A stretch of 64,000 nucleotides of DNA from Alphaproteobacteria bacterium (GTDB taxonomy: Bacteria; Pseudomonadota; Alphaproteobacteria; Caulobacterales; Parvularculaceae), in assembly GCA_016125455.1 (NCBI GenBank), contig WGLS01000019.1, positions 1-64,000 on the forward strand. The letters run 5' to 3'. Numbering within the stretch: position 1 is the first letter of the stretch; each line of letters opens with the position of its first letter. The notes below the pieces were generated by a model that did no database searches, had not been told where the DNA came from, and worked only from the letters and a program-made list of their open reading frames with translations. Shown here one piece after another: positions 47,171 through 55,762 of this stretch. Both the position numbers and the translations under genes were made by a program.

Positions 47171-47497
47171 ATGACGATCTTGCGATTGCTGATGGTGGCG
47201 ACGATCTATTCGGTCATCATTCTCGAAGTATATTCCGGTGTCATTCGCGGCCCGCTTTGGTGGATCATTCCCGGCGTGCTGGTGATTTCTCTGGTTGGCG
47301 CGCTGGTCGTATTCGGCGATCAGGTTGCCCCGATTGCGGGCGGCGCCGGCGCGCCGCCGAGCCTTGGGCGCTGGATCCTGATCGTCATTGCGGCCGTAAT
47401 GATGGCGGGCTTCGCCTATTATTTCGGGCGCGAGGTCATTCCCGACCTGCTGACGAACACGCCGATGGACGAGGTCCTGAAGGGCCCTGGCGAGTAA
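47171..47497 (+). CDS. Small membrane protein, unknown function
   Basis: A 108-residue hydrophobic protein with three likely membrane helices (about 2-22, 28-50 and 66-88) and a short acidic tail. I do not recognise a family. A GGAGGGG site is placed 4 bases before the ATG. It is followed after 8 bases by another small membrane protein gene in the same direction, so they form a pair downstream of soxR. Confidence 0.65.
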   Translation: MTILRLLMVATIYSVIILEVYSGVIRGPLWWIIPGVLVISLVGALVVFGDQVAPIAGGAGAPPSLGRWILIVIAAVMMAGFAYYFGREVIPDLLTNTPMDEVLKGPGE

Positions 47498-47505
47498 GGC
47501 CGGCC

Positions 47506-47763
47506 ATGGCGATCACCGCGCCCGACCTGATCGGGCTGCTGGGCGCGGCGCTGATCGTCGTCGCCTATGCCGCCTCCCAGGCTGACAGGCTCGATACGCG
47601 TGGCGTCGCCTATTCGGCCATGAACCTCGCCGGCGCGGCGGCGATTCTCGTTTCGCTCGCCTTTGCGTTCAACCTTGCGTCATTCGCGATCGAACTCGTC
47701 TGGCTTGTCGTCAGCGTCTATGGACTGTTCCGGGCGGTCCGTCGGCGGGATGGCGGTGACTAG
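47506..47763 (+). CDS. CBU_0592-like small membrane protein
   Basis: An 85-residue protein with three hydrophobic segments: LIGLLGAALIVVAYAASQ, AMNLAGAAAILVSLAFAFNLASFAIELVW and a third ending LVVSVYGLFRAVRR. The arrangement and the 'N-L-x-G...W...S-x-Y-G-L-x-R' pattern match the small CBU_0592-type family. Function unknown. It lies 8 bases after the preceding membrane protein gene and is likely co-transcribed. Confidence 0.78.
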   Translation: MAITAPDLIGLLGAALIVVAYAASQADRLDTRGVAYSAMNLAGAAAILVSLAFAFNLASFAIELVWLVVSVYGLFRAVRRRDGGD

Positions 47764-47924
47764 GTCCTTGATCTCACTCGCCAAAGCGGCGGAGAAGGCG
47801 CCTGAAGGGCTGGATTCGGCGCCTTATTGACGCCAAAGTCCCGGCTTTGTTGCAAGTTGGTTGCGCGAGCGGCCGCAGCTCGCGACGGGCCGAGGGGCGC
47901 CCGCGCCGCTCGAGTGGAGGTTCC

Positions 47925-49556
47925 ATGACGTTCATTCTCATCCTGACCGCGATTGGCTTTGTCGGCATCGCAACTGCGCTGTTCCTCATGCGCAACGAGC
48001 CGAAAGGCCTCTACATTCTCTTCTTCGCGGAGATGTGGGAGCGTTTCTCCTATTATGGCATGCGCGCACTTCTGGTCTTTTACCTGACCAAGCACTTCCT
48101 TTTCGATCAGAATGCCGCATACGGACTTTACGGCGCCTACACGACGCTCGTCTATATACTGCCGGTCATCGGCGGCGCCATCGCCGACCGCTATCTCGGC
48201 CAGCGCCGGGCGGTGCAGATCGGCGCTCTCCTGCTGGTCGCGGGCCACGGCCTGATGGCGTTCGAGGGCGAGCCGGTGGCCGCCGGCGAGAGCCCCGATG
48301 TGGCTGTCATCAACATTTTCTATCTGGCGCTGGCGCTGATCATCACCGGCGTGGGCTTCCTGAAGGGCAACATCTCCGCTCTTGTCGGCCAGCTTTATCC
48401 AAAGACGGACAAGCGGCGCGATTCGGCGTTCACCTACTTCTATGTGGGCATCAACGCAGGCGCCTTCTTCGGCGCATTATACGCCGGTTACCTGGGTGAG
48501 ACTTTCGGCTGGAAATACGGCTTTGGCCTAGCTGGCATCGGCATGCTGCTCGGCCTGGTCGTGTTCATTCTGGGCAAGCCGCTCCTGCAGGGCGCGGGCG
48601 AGCCGCCGAGCATTGAGGAATTGAAGAAGCCGCGCTTCGCCGGCCTCAACGCGGAATGGCTCACATATCTGGGCACCGTCGTCGCGGTCGCCGCCGTTTG
48701 GTGGATGGTGCGCGACCAGGGCACGGTCGGCACGCTGCTCTATGTCACGATGGCGCTCACCTACGCCTACATTCTCTGGCGCGCCGTCGCGAAGCTTGAG
48801 CCGCACGCCCGCGACCGGATCTTCGCGGCGCTGTTCCTCATCACCATGAACGTACTGTTCTGGGGCCTGTTTGAGCAGGCGGGATCGTCGCTCAACGTCT
48901 ACGCCGACGAGCAGGTAGACCGGACGCTGTTCGGCCAGGAGGTGCCGGCGTCGATCTTCCAGTCGCTCAACGCCATGTACATTATCTTCCTTGGTCCGAT
49001 CTTCGCGGCGGTCTGGGCGTTCCTTGGGCGTCGCGGCATGGACCCGACTGCGCCGCAGAAATTCGGCCTCGGCATGCTGCAACTGGGCCTCGGCTTCCTC
49101 GTGCTTGTTTGGGGCGCGAACGCAGCTGGCGCCGGGCTGACGCCGGTCTTGTTCATCTTCCTTATCTACCTGCTGCACACCACCGGCGAGCTTTGCCTTT
49201 CGCCGGTCGGCCTGTCCGCTATGACCCGCCTGTCCACCTCGAAAATGGTGGGCCTTATCATGGGCGCGTGGTTCCTCGCGTCGGGCGCGGGCAACTTTGT
49301 CGCCGGCCTGATCGCGCAGCTCACGACGGCGGAAGGGGAGGGAAGCGAAAACGTCGTCCTTGACGTCTATTCCAATGTCGGTTGGGTCGCGATCGCGGTC
49401 GGCGTCGGGCTCATCGTCATCTCGCCGCTCATCAATCGGCTGATGCATCTCGACACGCTGAAGGACGATCCGCATCCGCTCGCCGGCGAGAGCGAGATCG
49501 GCGAACCGATGGGGCCGGGGATTCATCCCGGTCGAAAAGGTCAGCTGGCGGAATAG
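47925..49556 (+). CDS. POT/PTR-family peptide transporter
   Basis: A 543-residue proton-coupled di-/tripeptide permease. The family signature FFAEMWERFSYYGMRALLVFYL is at about residues 29-50, followed by YILPVIGGAIADRYLGQRRAVQIGA and, in the middle, KGNISALVGQLYPKTDKRRDSAFTYFYVGINAGAFFG. Twelve or more membrane helices. An extra hydrophobic segment precedes the signature. The ATG follows GGAGG. It stands alone with its own leader after the small membrane protein pair. Confidence 0.93.
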   Translation: MTFILILTAIGFVGIATALFLMRNEPKGLYILFFAEMWERFSYYGMRALLVFYLTKHFLFDQNAAYGLYGAYTTLVYILPVIGGAIADRYLGQRRAVQIGALLLVAGHGLMAFEGEPVAAGESPDVAVINIFYLALALIITGVGFLKGNISALVGQLYPKTDKRRDSAFTYFYVGINAGAFFGALYAGYLGETFGWKYGFGLAGIGMLLGLVVFILGKPLLQGAGEPPSIEELKKPRFAGLNAEWLTYLGTVVAVAAVWWMVRDQGTVGTLLYVTMALTYAYILWRAVAKLEPHARDRIFAALFLITMNVLFWGLFEQAGSSLNVYADEQVDRTLFGQEVPASIFQSLNAMYIIFLGPIFAAVWAFLGRRGMDPTAPQKFGLGMLQLGLGFLVLVWGANAAGAGLTPVLFIFLIYLLHTTGELCLSPVGLSAMTRLSTSKMVGLIMGAWFLASGAGNFVAGLIAQLTTAEGEGSENVVLDVYSNVGWVAIAVGVGLIVISPLINRLMHLDTLKDDPHPLAGESEIGEPMGPGIHPGRKGQLAE

Positions 49557-49585
49557 TTGAATCTGTAAGCACGGAGCGTACGCAA

Positions 49586-50161
49586 GTGCCGGACCGTCTG
49601 AACACAATCGTCACTCGCGGCGGCGACGCCGGGGAGACCTCCCTCGGCGACGGATCGCGTCGCCCGAAGCACGATCCGCGCGTCTGCCTGCTAGGCGACG
49701 TCGATGAGCTCAACGCCTCGATCGGCGTCGTGCGCGCCCATGGGCCGGACGGCGACGTCGACGGCGTGCTTGAAGGCGTCCAGCATGACCTGTTCGATCT
49801 CGGCGGCGCATTGTGCTTTCCGGGCGCGACCTTGCTCAGCCCAGCCCATGTTCGCCGCCTCGACGATGCGGCCGCCGCGCTCAACGCGACCCTGCCGCCG
49901 CTGAAGGAATTCGTGCTGCCGGGCGGCGCGCCGATTGTCGCCTCCCTGCATGTGGCCCGGACGGTCTGCCGGCGCGTCGAACGCAATGCCTCGGCGTTTT
50001 TTTCAGGCGGAGAGGAGGCGGCGGGCCTTACCGCTGACGCGGCGGCGTATCTTAATCGGCTATCGGATTATCTCTTCATCGCCGCCCGAACCGAAGCCCG
50101 CCGCGCCGGCGCCGGCGAAACGTTGTGGCAAAAGTCGAAAAGCATTGCGCCGGGAGAATGA
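49586..50161 (+). CDS. PduO-type cob(I)alamin adenosyltransferase
   Basis: A 191-residue enzyme that puts the adenosyl group on cob(I)alamin to make coenzyme B12. The ATP-binding N-terminus is IVTRGGDAGETSLGDGSRRPK, and the helical bundle has VDELNASIGVV, DLFDLGGAL and ARTVCRRVERNA. I start at GTG 49586 with GGAG ten bases upstream. B12-dependent genes are not in the window, but an acyl-CoA carboxylase subunit is, which is consistent with, though no proof of, a methylmalonyl-CoA pathway. Confidence 0.9.
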   Translation: MPDRLNTIVTRGGDAGETSLGDGSRRPKHDPRVCLLGDVDELNASIGVVRAHGPDGDVDGVLEGVQHDLFDLGGALCFPGATLLSPAHVRRLDDAAAALNATLPPLKEFVLPGGAPIVASLHVARTVCRRVERNASAFFSGGEEAAGLTADAAAYLNRLSDYLFIAARTEARRAGAGETLWQKSKSIAPGE

Positions 50162-50346
50162 CCGCGGGCGCCTTTTCGGCGCCAAGTCGTCCGGGGGTTC
50201 ATTTTTCGCTTACGCTACCATGGTTGAGTGGCGTTTCCCGCCGCGCGGCCGATCGACGGGCCGCCTCCCGTCTTGACGATCTGTTTGATAAATTTACCAA
50301 AGTGTTCAACCGGCCGGTAAACTGTCAGGCCTAGACTTCGCCTGTT

Positions 50347-51024
50347 ATGTTGAGCGTCGGTGCGACATCCCTGTCTCCGCCGCAAGTCGCGGCAGGGCGG
50401 CCTTCCATCCAACGGGAAACCGGGGGAGCGGACGGGTCTGCCGATGCGCCAACAGCGGCGCCCGCAACCCAGCTGAGCGAAGAAGAGCAGCGGATTGTCG
50501 CGCAGTTGAAGGCCCGCGACCGCGAGGTGCGCGCTCACGAACAGGCTCACAAGGCTGTTGGCGGGCGATATGCCGGGGCGATCAGCTATGAGTATGATCG
50601 CGGTCCGGACGGCAAGGCCTACGCCGTTGCCGGCGAGGTGCCGATTGATGCGTCGCCAGTTGCGGACAATCCCAAAGCGACGATCGCCAAGATGGAGATT
50701 GTCATCGCAGCGGCCCTCGCGCCCGTCGAGCCTTCGGCTCAGGACCGCGCGGTTGCGCGGCAGGCCCAGTCCACCAAAATCGAGGCGGAGACCGAATTGC
50801 GCGCCCAAAGGCGCGAGGAGCGATTTGCGGCGCGCCCGGATTCCCTCAACGGGATTCTGCTCGACCGGTTCGAAGACGCGAAACGCGGCGCGCCGGGAGC
50901 GGAGACGAACGCTCTCGAGGCCTTTCGCGCCTATGCCCAGCAGATTGCAAGAGCGCCCGCAGAGATTGCGCAATTCGCTGGCGTGACAGGGGGCGGTCTG
51001 CGGTTTGGCGGCATCCTCGTCTGA
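50347..51024 (+). CDS. SprA-related putative metalloprotease
   Basis: A 225-residue protein whose central block, LKARDREVRAHEQAHKAVGGRYAGAISYEYDRGPDGKAYAVAGEVPIDAS, matches the SprA-related (putative metalloprotease CJM1_0395) family. A zinc-like H64-EQA-H68 is present. The N-terminal 40 residues are low-complexity and the C-terminus is Ala/Arg-rich. Function is not known in the family. The gene stands alone between the adenosyltransferase and the OmpA-like gene. Confidence 0.82.
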   Translation: MLSVGATSLSPPQVAAGRPSIQRETGGADGSADAPTAAPATQLSEEEQRIVAQLKARDREVRAHEQAHKAVGGRYAGAISYEYDRGPDGKAYAVAGEVPIDASPVADNPKATIAKMEIVIAAALAPVEPSAQDRAVARQAQSTKIEAETELRAQRREERFAARPDSLNGILLDRFEDAKRGAPGAETNALEAFRAYAQQIARAPAEIAQFAGVTGGGLRFGGILV

Positions 51025-51392
51025 CGCGCGCCTCGCCGACTGGATTATCTCGGTGGCGATATTGTCTCAGTTGCCTTGCAGACTGTCCGAATGATCTGAC
51101 CCGAATGTTCCGGCCGGGGCGACTGATTCGGGGCGGATCCGACATCCGAAGACCGTGGAAAACGCCAAGGCCGCGACGATTCGGCCGGTTCGGGGGCTCA
51201 AGACTGACAGACCTGTCACAATCAATGTTTCGCAGATGCGTTGATGCAACATGATTAACCGGATATTATCGAAACCGGTCGATTTGCGCTTGGGACGGCT
51301 GTTAGTCGCCGGACAAAACGTCTATGACCATCGCAAGAACGTCGGCTCGCACGGGCGCGCGTCTTGGTAGCTGCACCTTAGGAGGGGACTAC
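51025..51392. other. Leader region of the OmpA-like gene
   Basis: This 368-base gap contains the promoter listed at 51241-51269 and a long untranslated leader of about 115 bases before the ribosome-binding site. No RNA gene or open frame is convincing. Confidence 0.5.
51241..51269 (+). promoter_or_regulatory. Candidate promoter of the OmpA-like gene
   Basis: TTGATG (51241-51246) is followed after 17 bases by TATTAT (51264-51269). Both hexamers are close to the housekeeping consensus, and the spacing is ideal. It lies about 120 bases upstream of the ATG at 51393. Confidence 0.5.
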
Positions 51393-52538
51393 ATGAACCT
51401 GAAAGCAACTCTTTACGCCGCCGTCGCCGCCGTCGCGATCGCGCCGGCAGCGAATGCGTACGAAGGCTGGTACGGCTCCATCGGCGCTGGCTTGTCGTAC
51501 AACCAGCCGGACCTCGACACCGAAGGCACCGGCGCCATCAATTTCGACACGGACGGCGACTACGACAATGGCATCGGCATCTACACCGCCGTCGGCTATT
51601 CGTGGGACAGCGGCGTTCGCCTCGAGCTTGAGTATTCCTATCGCCAGAACGACGTTCGCCACTGGGCGGGCGACGGCCTCGGCTTCACCGGCTTCAACAC
51701 CGCGAACAACAATTTCTCGGGCGAACTCGACGCTCACGCGTTGATGGTCAACGCGCTGTACGACTTCCAGGTCAATGACACCTTTACGCCGTACATCGGC
51801 GCTGGCGCTGGCGTCGCTTCTTTTGGCGGCGTGTTCTCCGGCAATGATCCGCTGTTCACAGGCGGCCCGGTGAATCTGTCGATCAGCGACAAGGGCGTTC
51901 GTCGCCTTGCCGGTCAACTGATCGCGGGCGTCAATGTGGCCCTCGCCGACAATCTTGGCCTCGACCTGTCTTACCGTTACTTCATCGCGGCGCGCGATCC
52001 GCGCTTCGACGGCAACATTAACGGCGTGGCGCAGACGGTCCGCACCGATTACCAGAACCATGGCCTGTTCGCTGGTCTGCGCTGGAATTTTGGCGCCCCG
52101 GCGCCGAAGGTCGAGTACAAGGATTGCTGGGACGGCTCGTCCGTGCCGGTCGCCAGCCCTTGCCCGCCGCAGCCGGTTGAAGATGTCGACGCCGTTCCCG
52201 GCCCGATTAGCTTCCCGATCTACTTCGGCTACGACAAGACGAACCTGACGTCCGACGCCATGACCGCGATCCAGAATGCCGCGGCCCAGGCCCTTCAGAA
52301 CGACATCAACCTCGTCGTCGTCTCCGGCAACACAGACACGTCGGGCAGCGCTGACTACAACGAGCGCCTCTCGGCTCGCCGCGCCCAGGTCGTCCGCGAC
52401 GCCCTGATTGCCAATGGCGTACCGGCCGGCAGCATCCGGACGGAAGCGAACGGCGAGCGTAACCTCGCCAAGCCGACGCCGGATGGCGTCCGCGAGCCGC
52501 TGAACCGTCGCGCTGAAGTCGTCATCACCTTCCAGTAA
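51393..52538 (+). CDS. OmpA-family outer-membrane protein
   Basis: A 381-residue protein. The signal peptide (residues 1-22, ending ANA) leads into an eight-strand-type barrel (YEGWYGSIGAGLSYNQ... to GLRWNFG, about residues 23-245). The periplasmic OmpA domain follows from ~270 (FPIYFGYDKTNLTSDAMTAI, VSGNTDTSGSADYNERLSARRAQVVRDALIANGV), which binds peptidoglycan. A very strong AGGAGGGG site precedes the ATG, in line with high expression. It is followed by a good terminator. Confidence 0.92.
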   Translation: MNLKATLYAAVAAVAIAPAANAYEGWYGSIGAGLSYNQPDLDTEGTGAINFDTDGDYDNGIGIYTAVGYSWDSGVRLELEYSYRQNDVRHWAGDGLGFTGFNTANNNFSGELDAHALMVNALYDFQVNDTFTPYIGAGAGVASFGGVFSGNDPLFTGGPVNLSISDKGVRRLAGQLIAGVNVALADNLGLDLSYRYFIAARDPRFDGNINGVAQTVRTDYQNHGLFAGLRWNFGAPAPKVEYKDCWDGSSVPVASPCPPQPVEDVDAVPGPISFPIYFGYDKTNLTSDAMTAIQNAAAQALQNDINLVVVSGNTDTSGSADYNERLSARRAQVVRDALIANGVPAGSIRTEANGERNLAKPTPDGVREPLNRRAEVVITFQ

Positions 52539-52551
52539 GAAGGTCGGCGAT

Positions 52552-52574
52552 CCGGGACGGCCAGACCGTCCCGG
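52552..52574. terminator. GC hairpin after the OmpA-like gene
   Basis: A 9-base perfect stem (CCGGGACGG / CCGTCCCGG) with a 5-base loop lies just after the stop. It lacks a T-tract, so it is more likely an mRNA-stabilising stem than a terminator by itself; the T-rich terminator follows. Confidence 0.4.
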
Positions 52575-52588
52575 TGCAACAGACAGTG

Positions 52589-52622
52589 AAACGCCCTGGC
52601 CTTCCGGTCGGGGCGTTTTTTT
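52589..52622 (+). terminator. Intrinsic terminator of the OmpA-like gene
   Basis: AAACGCCC pairs with GGGGCGTTT across a 13-base loop and runs into seven T residues, a classic rho-independent terminator. It lies 50 bases after the OmpA-like stop. The opposite-strand TetR gene ends at 52758 and could use it in reverse. Confidence 0.85.
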
Positions 52623-52757
52623 GACGTGTTGGTACTGTCGCGACCGATGCATCGCCAGTGACGGGCCGGTCTTTGCACCTTTGGTGCGGTCGCACAGCAT
52701 CCACGGACCGAAAGGCGAGCGCTCCGCCAGCCGGCCGAATCCGGCGATCCGGGGCTG

Positions 52758-53474
52758 TTACCCGACGTTTTCCGAAGATGGAACGCCGTAGAGCCGCCAG
52801 AACGCATCAAGGCCGTTGGCGAGCTGTTCGTCGATCGCCGCGTCAATGTCGCCCGGCGGCGCCCCGAGAAGCATTTCAGAATAAAGCGGCTCGGTGATGA
52901 GCGCGCCGAGCTGGTGTACGGCGAGTTCCGGATCGGCGTCCGGCCGGACGACGCCCCGCGACTGAAGGCGCGCGACAATGTTGGCGGCGCCTTCGACCAT
53001 GAAGTAGAGGCCGTTCTCCAAGTAGGCGCGGCCGAGTTCCGGTTTGCGAGACGATTCGAACGTCGCGATCCGGCGCAGGGCGATCGCTTCCTTGTCGAGA
53101 ATTGCCCGCAGGAAGGCCCGGGACAGTCCCTGCACGAATTCACGCGGCGTCGTGCCGCGTTCGGCCGCTTCGATATCAACGGGCAGGACTCGGCGGCACG
53201 TTTCCTCGATCGCCGCGCCGAACAGCTGTTCCTTGGAGGCGAACCTGTTGTACACGGTTCGCTTTGAGACGTTCGCCGTCAGGGCGATGGCGTCCATGCT
53301 CGCGCCGTCAAAACCGTTGGCGAGAAAAACCGTTCGCGCGGCGGCGATGATCGCGGCTTCCTTTGCATCGAACGGGGCGGACGGCTCGCTGGCGTCGTGG
53401 ACCTCGCGTTCGCGCGGGCTGGCGTCGCGGCGCGACGTCACCGGGGCCGACACGTCACGTTGGCGGTCTGTCAT
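52758..53474 (-). CDS. TetR/AcrR-family regulator
   Basis: A 238-residue repressor-type regulator. The HTH is at about residues 40-90: EAAIIAAARTVFLANGFDGASMDAIALTANVSKRTVYNRFASKEQLF. The C-terminal ligand domain resembles the group with a TetR_C_7-like fold (LEN.LYFMVEGAANIVARLQSRGVVRPDADPELAVHQL). The first ~35 residues are a disordered, Ser/Arg-rich leader. Its target is unknown; it is divergent from the class A PBP gene at 53624 and could control it. Confidence 0.88.
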   Translation of the reverse strand: MTDRQRDVSAPVTSRRDASPREREVHDASEPSAPFDAKEAAIIAAARTVFLANGFDGASMDAIALTANVSKRTVYNRFASKEQLFGAAIEETCRRVLPVDIEAAERGTTPREFVQGLSRAFLRAILDKEAIALRRIATFESSRKPELGRAYLENGLYFMVEGAANIVARLQSRGVVRPDADPELAVHQLGALITEPLYSEMLLGAPPGDIDAAIDEQLANGLDAFWRLYGVPSSENVG

Positions 53475-53623
53475 TGCGCTCCCTTTGGACGGACGCCGCT
53501 CATAGCACTTTATCGCCGAAGGGTGAATGCAGCCCTTCCATGGCGGACTGGATCCGGCGTCGCCCCGGCTGGGCGCTTTTCTCTCGTTCTGCGCATTTAC
53601 GGCTCATTAACAACGTGCCCCCG

Positions 53624-55762
53624 ATGTCGTGGGTCATGACAAACAGCCGAAAAACGCGAAACGGCCAGACAAAGGGCAGGCGGAAAAAGGGCGGCCAGAC
53701 AAAGGGCAGGCGTCCGACGAATCGTGCCCGGCATCCGGCCGCCGCAGGGTCCGGGGCATCATCCGGCGCTCCGCGAAAGGCCGGGACGCGGGCGGTCCGG
53801 AAACGCCCCGCTGCCTCGCGGGGCGCCGCGCGCCGCGGGCGATCGCCGTCGACGCGCAACAGAAGAGGCGCCCGCGCCCGACGGCCGCTGGCGCGGATCG
53901 CCGTTTATGCAGGGCATGCCGCGGCCTCGCTGATGATCATGGCCGTACTTGCGCTAGGCGGCGCCTACCTGGTGATCCGGGATCTGCCGACAACGGAGGA
54001 ATTGACGGTGCAGGCCGGCTCGCCGTCCTTCATCGCGAGCGACGGCGCGCCGATCCTTCAGGAGGGCCGCTATGTCGGCGCTGAGGTTGCGCTGGCGGAT
54101 CTGCCGCCGCACGTCGTGCAGGCGGCCCTGGCGATTGAAGATCGCAATTTCTACCACCACGTCGGCGTCAACCCCCTGTCAATCGTCCGTGCATTGGTGG
54201 TCAATCTCCGTGAAGGCGACATCCGTCAGGGCGGATCGACGATTACCCAGCAGCTGGCCAAGAATCTGTTCCTTTCCCGCGACCGCACGATCATCCGTAA
54301 GCTGCAGGAAGCGTTTCTTGCGATCCGGCTGGAGCGCCGGTTCACCAAGGACGAATTGCTCGCGCTTTATCTGAACCGCGCCTATTTCGGCGGCGGCGCC
54401 TATGGCATCGCCGCCGCCGCCGACCGCTATTTCGACAAGGCGCCGACCGAGCTGTCCGTGGGCGAAGCGGCTATCCTGGCCGGGCTGTTGCAGGCGCCGA
54501 CAAGGTACGCCCCGAACGCTCATCCGGAAATTGCCGGCGAGCGCGCCCGCGAGGTGCTGGTGGCGATGGTCGACGCGGGGTTTCTTGATTATTTTGCCGC
54601 CGAGGAAATCGCCTCTCGGCCAATCCGCCTGCGGCGCGACCCGTTGTTTGCGGCGCCGTACTTCCTTGATGCCGCCCGACGCGAAACCCGCGACCTGTTT
54701 GGCGACGATCGGCAAATGCCGGTCGACGCGATCGTCCGCACGACCCTTTCCGCAAGCGCCCAGAAGGCCCTGGTCGATGGAGTTGACGCCGGGATAAGCC
54801 TTGCGCGCTTGCCGGGCGACGTTGAGGTGGCGGCCGTCCTCATCGATGGCGCCGGCGCGGTGCGCGCAATGATCGGGGGACGGGACTACGCGGCCTCGCA
54901 GTTCAACCGCGCCGTGGATGCCCGACGGCAGCCGGGATCGGCGTTCAAGCCGTTCGTGTTCCTTGCCGCGCTTGAGGCGGGCGCATCTCCTTACGACGTC
55001 GTGTCGGACACGCCGGTCGGCGTGGCTGGCTGGCGGCCGTCAAACTATGGCGACAAGTTCCACGGCGACGTGTCGCTTACCGAGGCCCTCGCGGTATCCG
55101 CCAATGCCGCGACGATTCGGGTGCAGGAAACGATCGGCCGCCCTGTTGTGCGCGCTGCTGCTCGCCGGATGGGCGTCTCCTCGCCGCTCAGCGACGGCCC
55201 CGCGCTGGCGCTTGGCGTCGACGTGATGACGCCGCTCGAGCTTGCCGCCGCTTATGCGCCATTCGCGAATGGCGGCTACCGAGTAAAGCCATACTTCGTT
55301 GAGCGGATTGCGGATCCGCTCGGGCGGACGGTCGAGCGCCGCGAGGCGAGTTATTATGACCGCGCGGCGGAACCCTGGGCGATTGAACGGATGAAGGGCA
55401 TGTTGCGGGCGGTGGTGACTGAAGGCACCGGCCGCGCTGCGGCGATTCCCGGCGTAGACGTCGGCGGCAAGACCGGCACAAGCCAGGAAAGCCGCGACGC
55501 CTGGTTCGTCGGCTACGCCCGCGGCTACGTGCTCGCGGTGTGGACCGGCCGGGACGACAACACGCCGATGCAAGACATTACAGGCGGAGGCGCGGCGGCG
55601 GTTCTCTGGCGCGAAGCGATGGGCCGCGTTCTGGCGAGCGATGTCGAGCCGGCCGCCGCCGTCACGCCGGCTCTCATGTCCGCGCGCATCGTGCCGATCA
55701 ACGAAGGCGGGCCATCGGTTGCACCGGTCGCTCCTCGACGCAAGCGATCGGCGCCTCGCTAG
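53624..55762 (+). CDS. Class A penicillin-binding protein (PBP1A-like)
   Basis: A 712-residue bifunctional peptidoglycan synthase. A ~90-residue basic cytoplasmic tail with an internal repeat precedes one membrane helix (about 100-120). The glycosyltransferase domain has E172 in LAIEDRNFYHHVGVNP and GGSTITQQLAKNL. The transpeptidase has S439-x-x-K442 (PGSAFKPF), SANAATI and K616-TG in GGKTGTS. Length is near the PBP1A/1C group; the order of motifs fits PBP1A. The start is ATG 53624 or 53636. It ends by overlapping the YgjP-like gene by 4 bases. Confidence 0.92.
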   Translation: MSWVMTNSRKTRNGQTKGRRKKGGQTKGRRPTNRARHPAAAGSGASSGAPRKAGTRAVRKRPAASRGAARRGRSPSTRNRRGARARRPLARIAVYAGHAAASLMIMAVLALGGAYLVIRDLPTTEELTVQAGSPSFIASDGAPILQEGRYVGAEVALADLPPHVVQAALAIEDRNFYHHVGVNPLSIVRALVVNLREGDIRQGGSTITQQLAKNLFLSRDRTIIRKLQEAFLAIRLERRFTKDELLALYLNRAYFGGGAYGIAAAADRYFDKAPTELSVGEAAILAGLLQAPTRYAPNAHPEIAGERAREVLVAMVDAGFLDYFAAEEIASRPIRLRRDPLFAAPYFLDAARRETRDLFGDDRQMPVDAIVRTTLSASAQKALVDGVDAGISLARLPGDVEVAAVLIDGAGAVRAMIGGRDYAASQFNRAVDARRQPGSAFKPFVFLAALEAGASPYDVVSDTPVGVAGWRPSNYGDKFHGDVSLTEALAVSANAATIRVQETIGRPVVRAAARRMGVSSPLSDGPALALGVDVMTPLELAAAYAPFANGGYRVKPYFVERIADPLGRTVERREASYYDRAAEPWAIERMKGMLRAVVTEGTGRAAAIPGVDVGGKTGTSQESRDAWFVGYARGYVLAVWTGRDDNTPMQDITGGGAAAVLWREAMGRVLASDVEPAAAVTPALMSARIVPINEGGPSVAPVAPRRKRSAPR
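53662..53712 (+). repeat. Tandem repeat inside the PBP N-terminal tail
   Basis: A 21-base sequence occurs twice with a 30-base period (53662-53682 and 53692-53712), giving the protein a 10-residue repeat (G-QTKGRR). It lies in the low-complexity, basic cytoplasmic tail. Confidence 0.7.
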
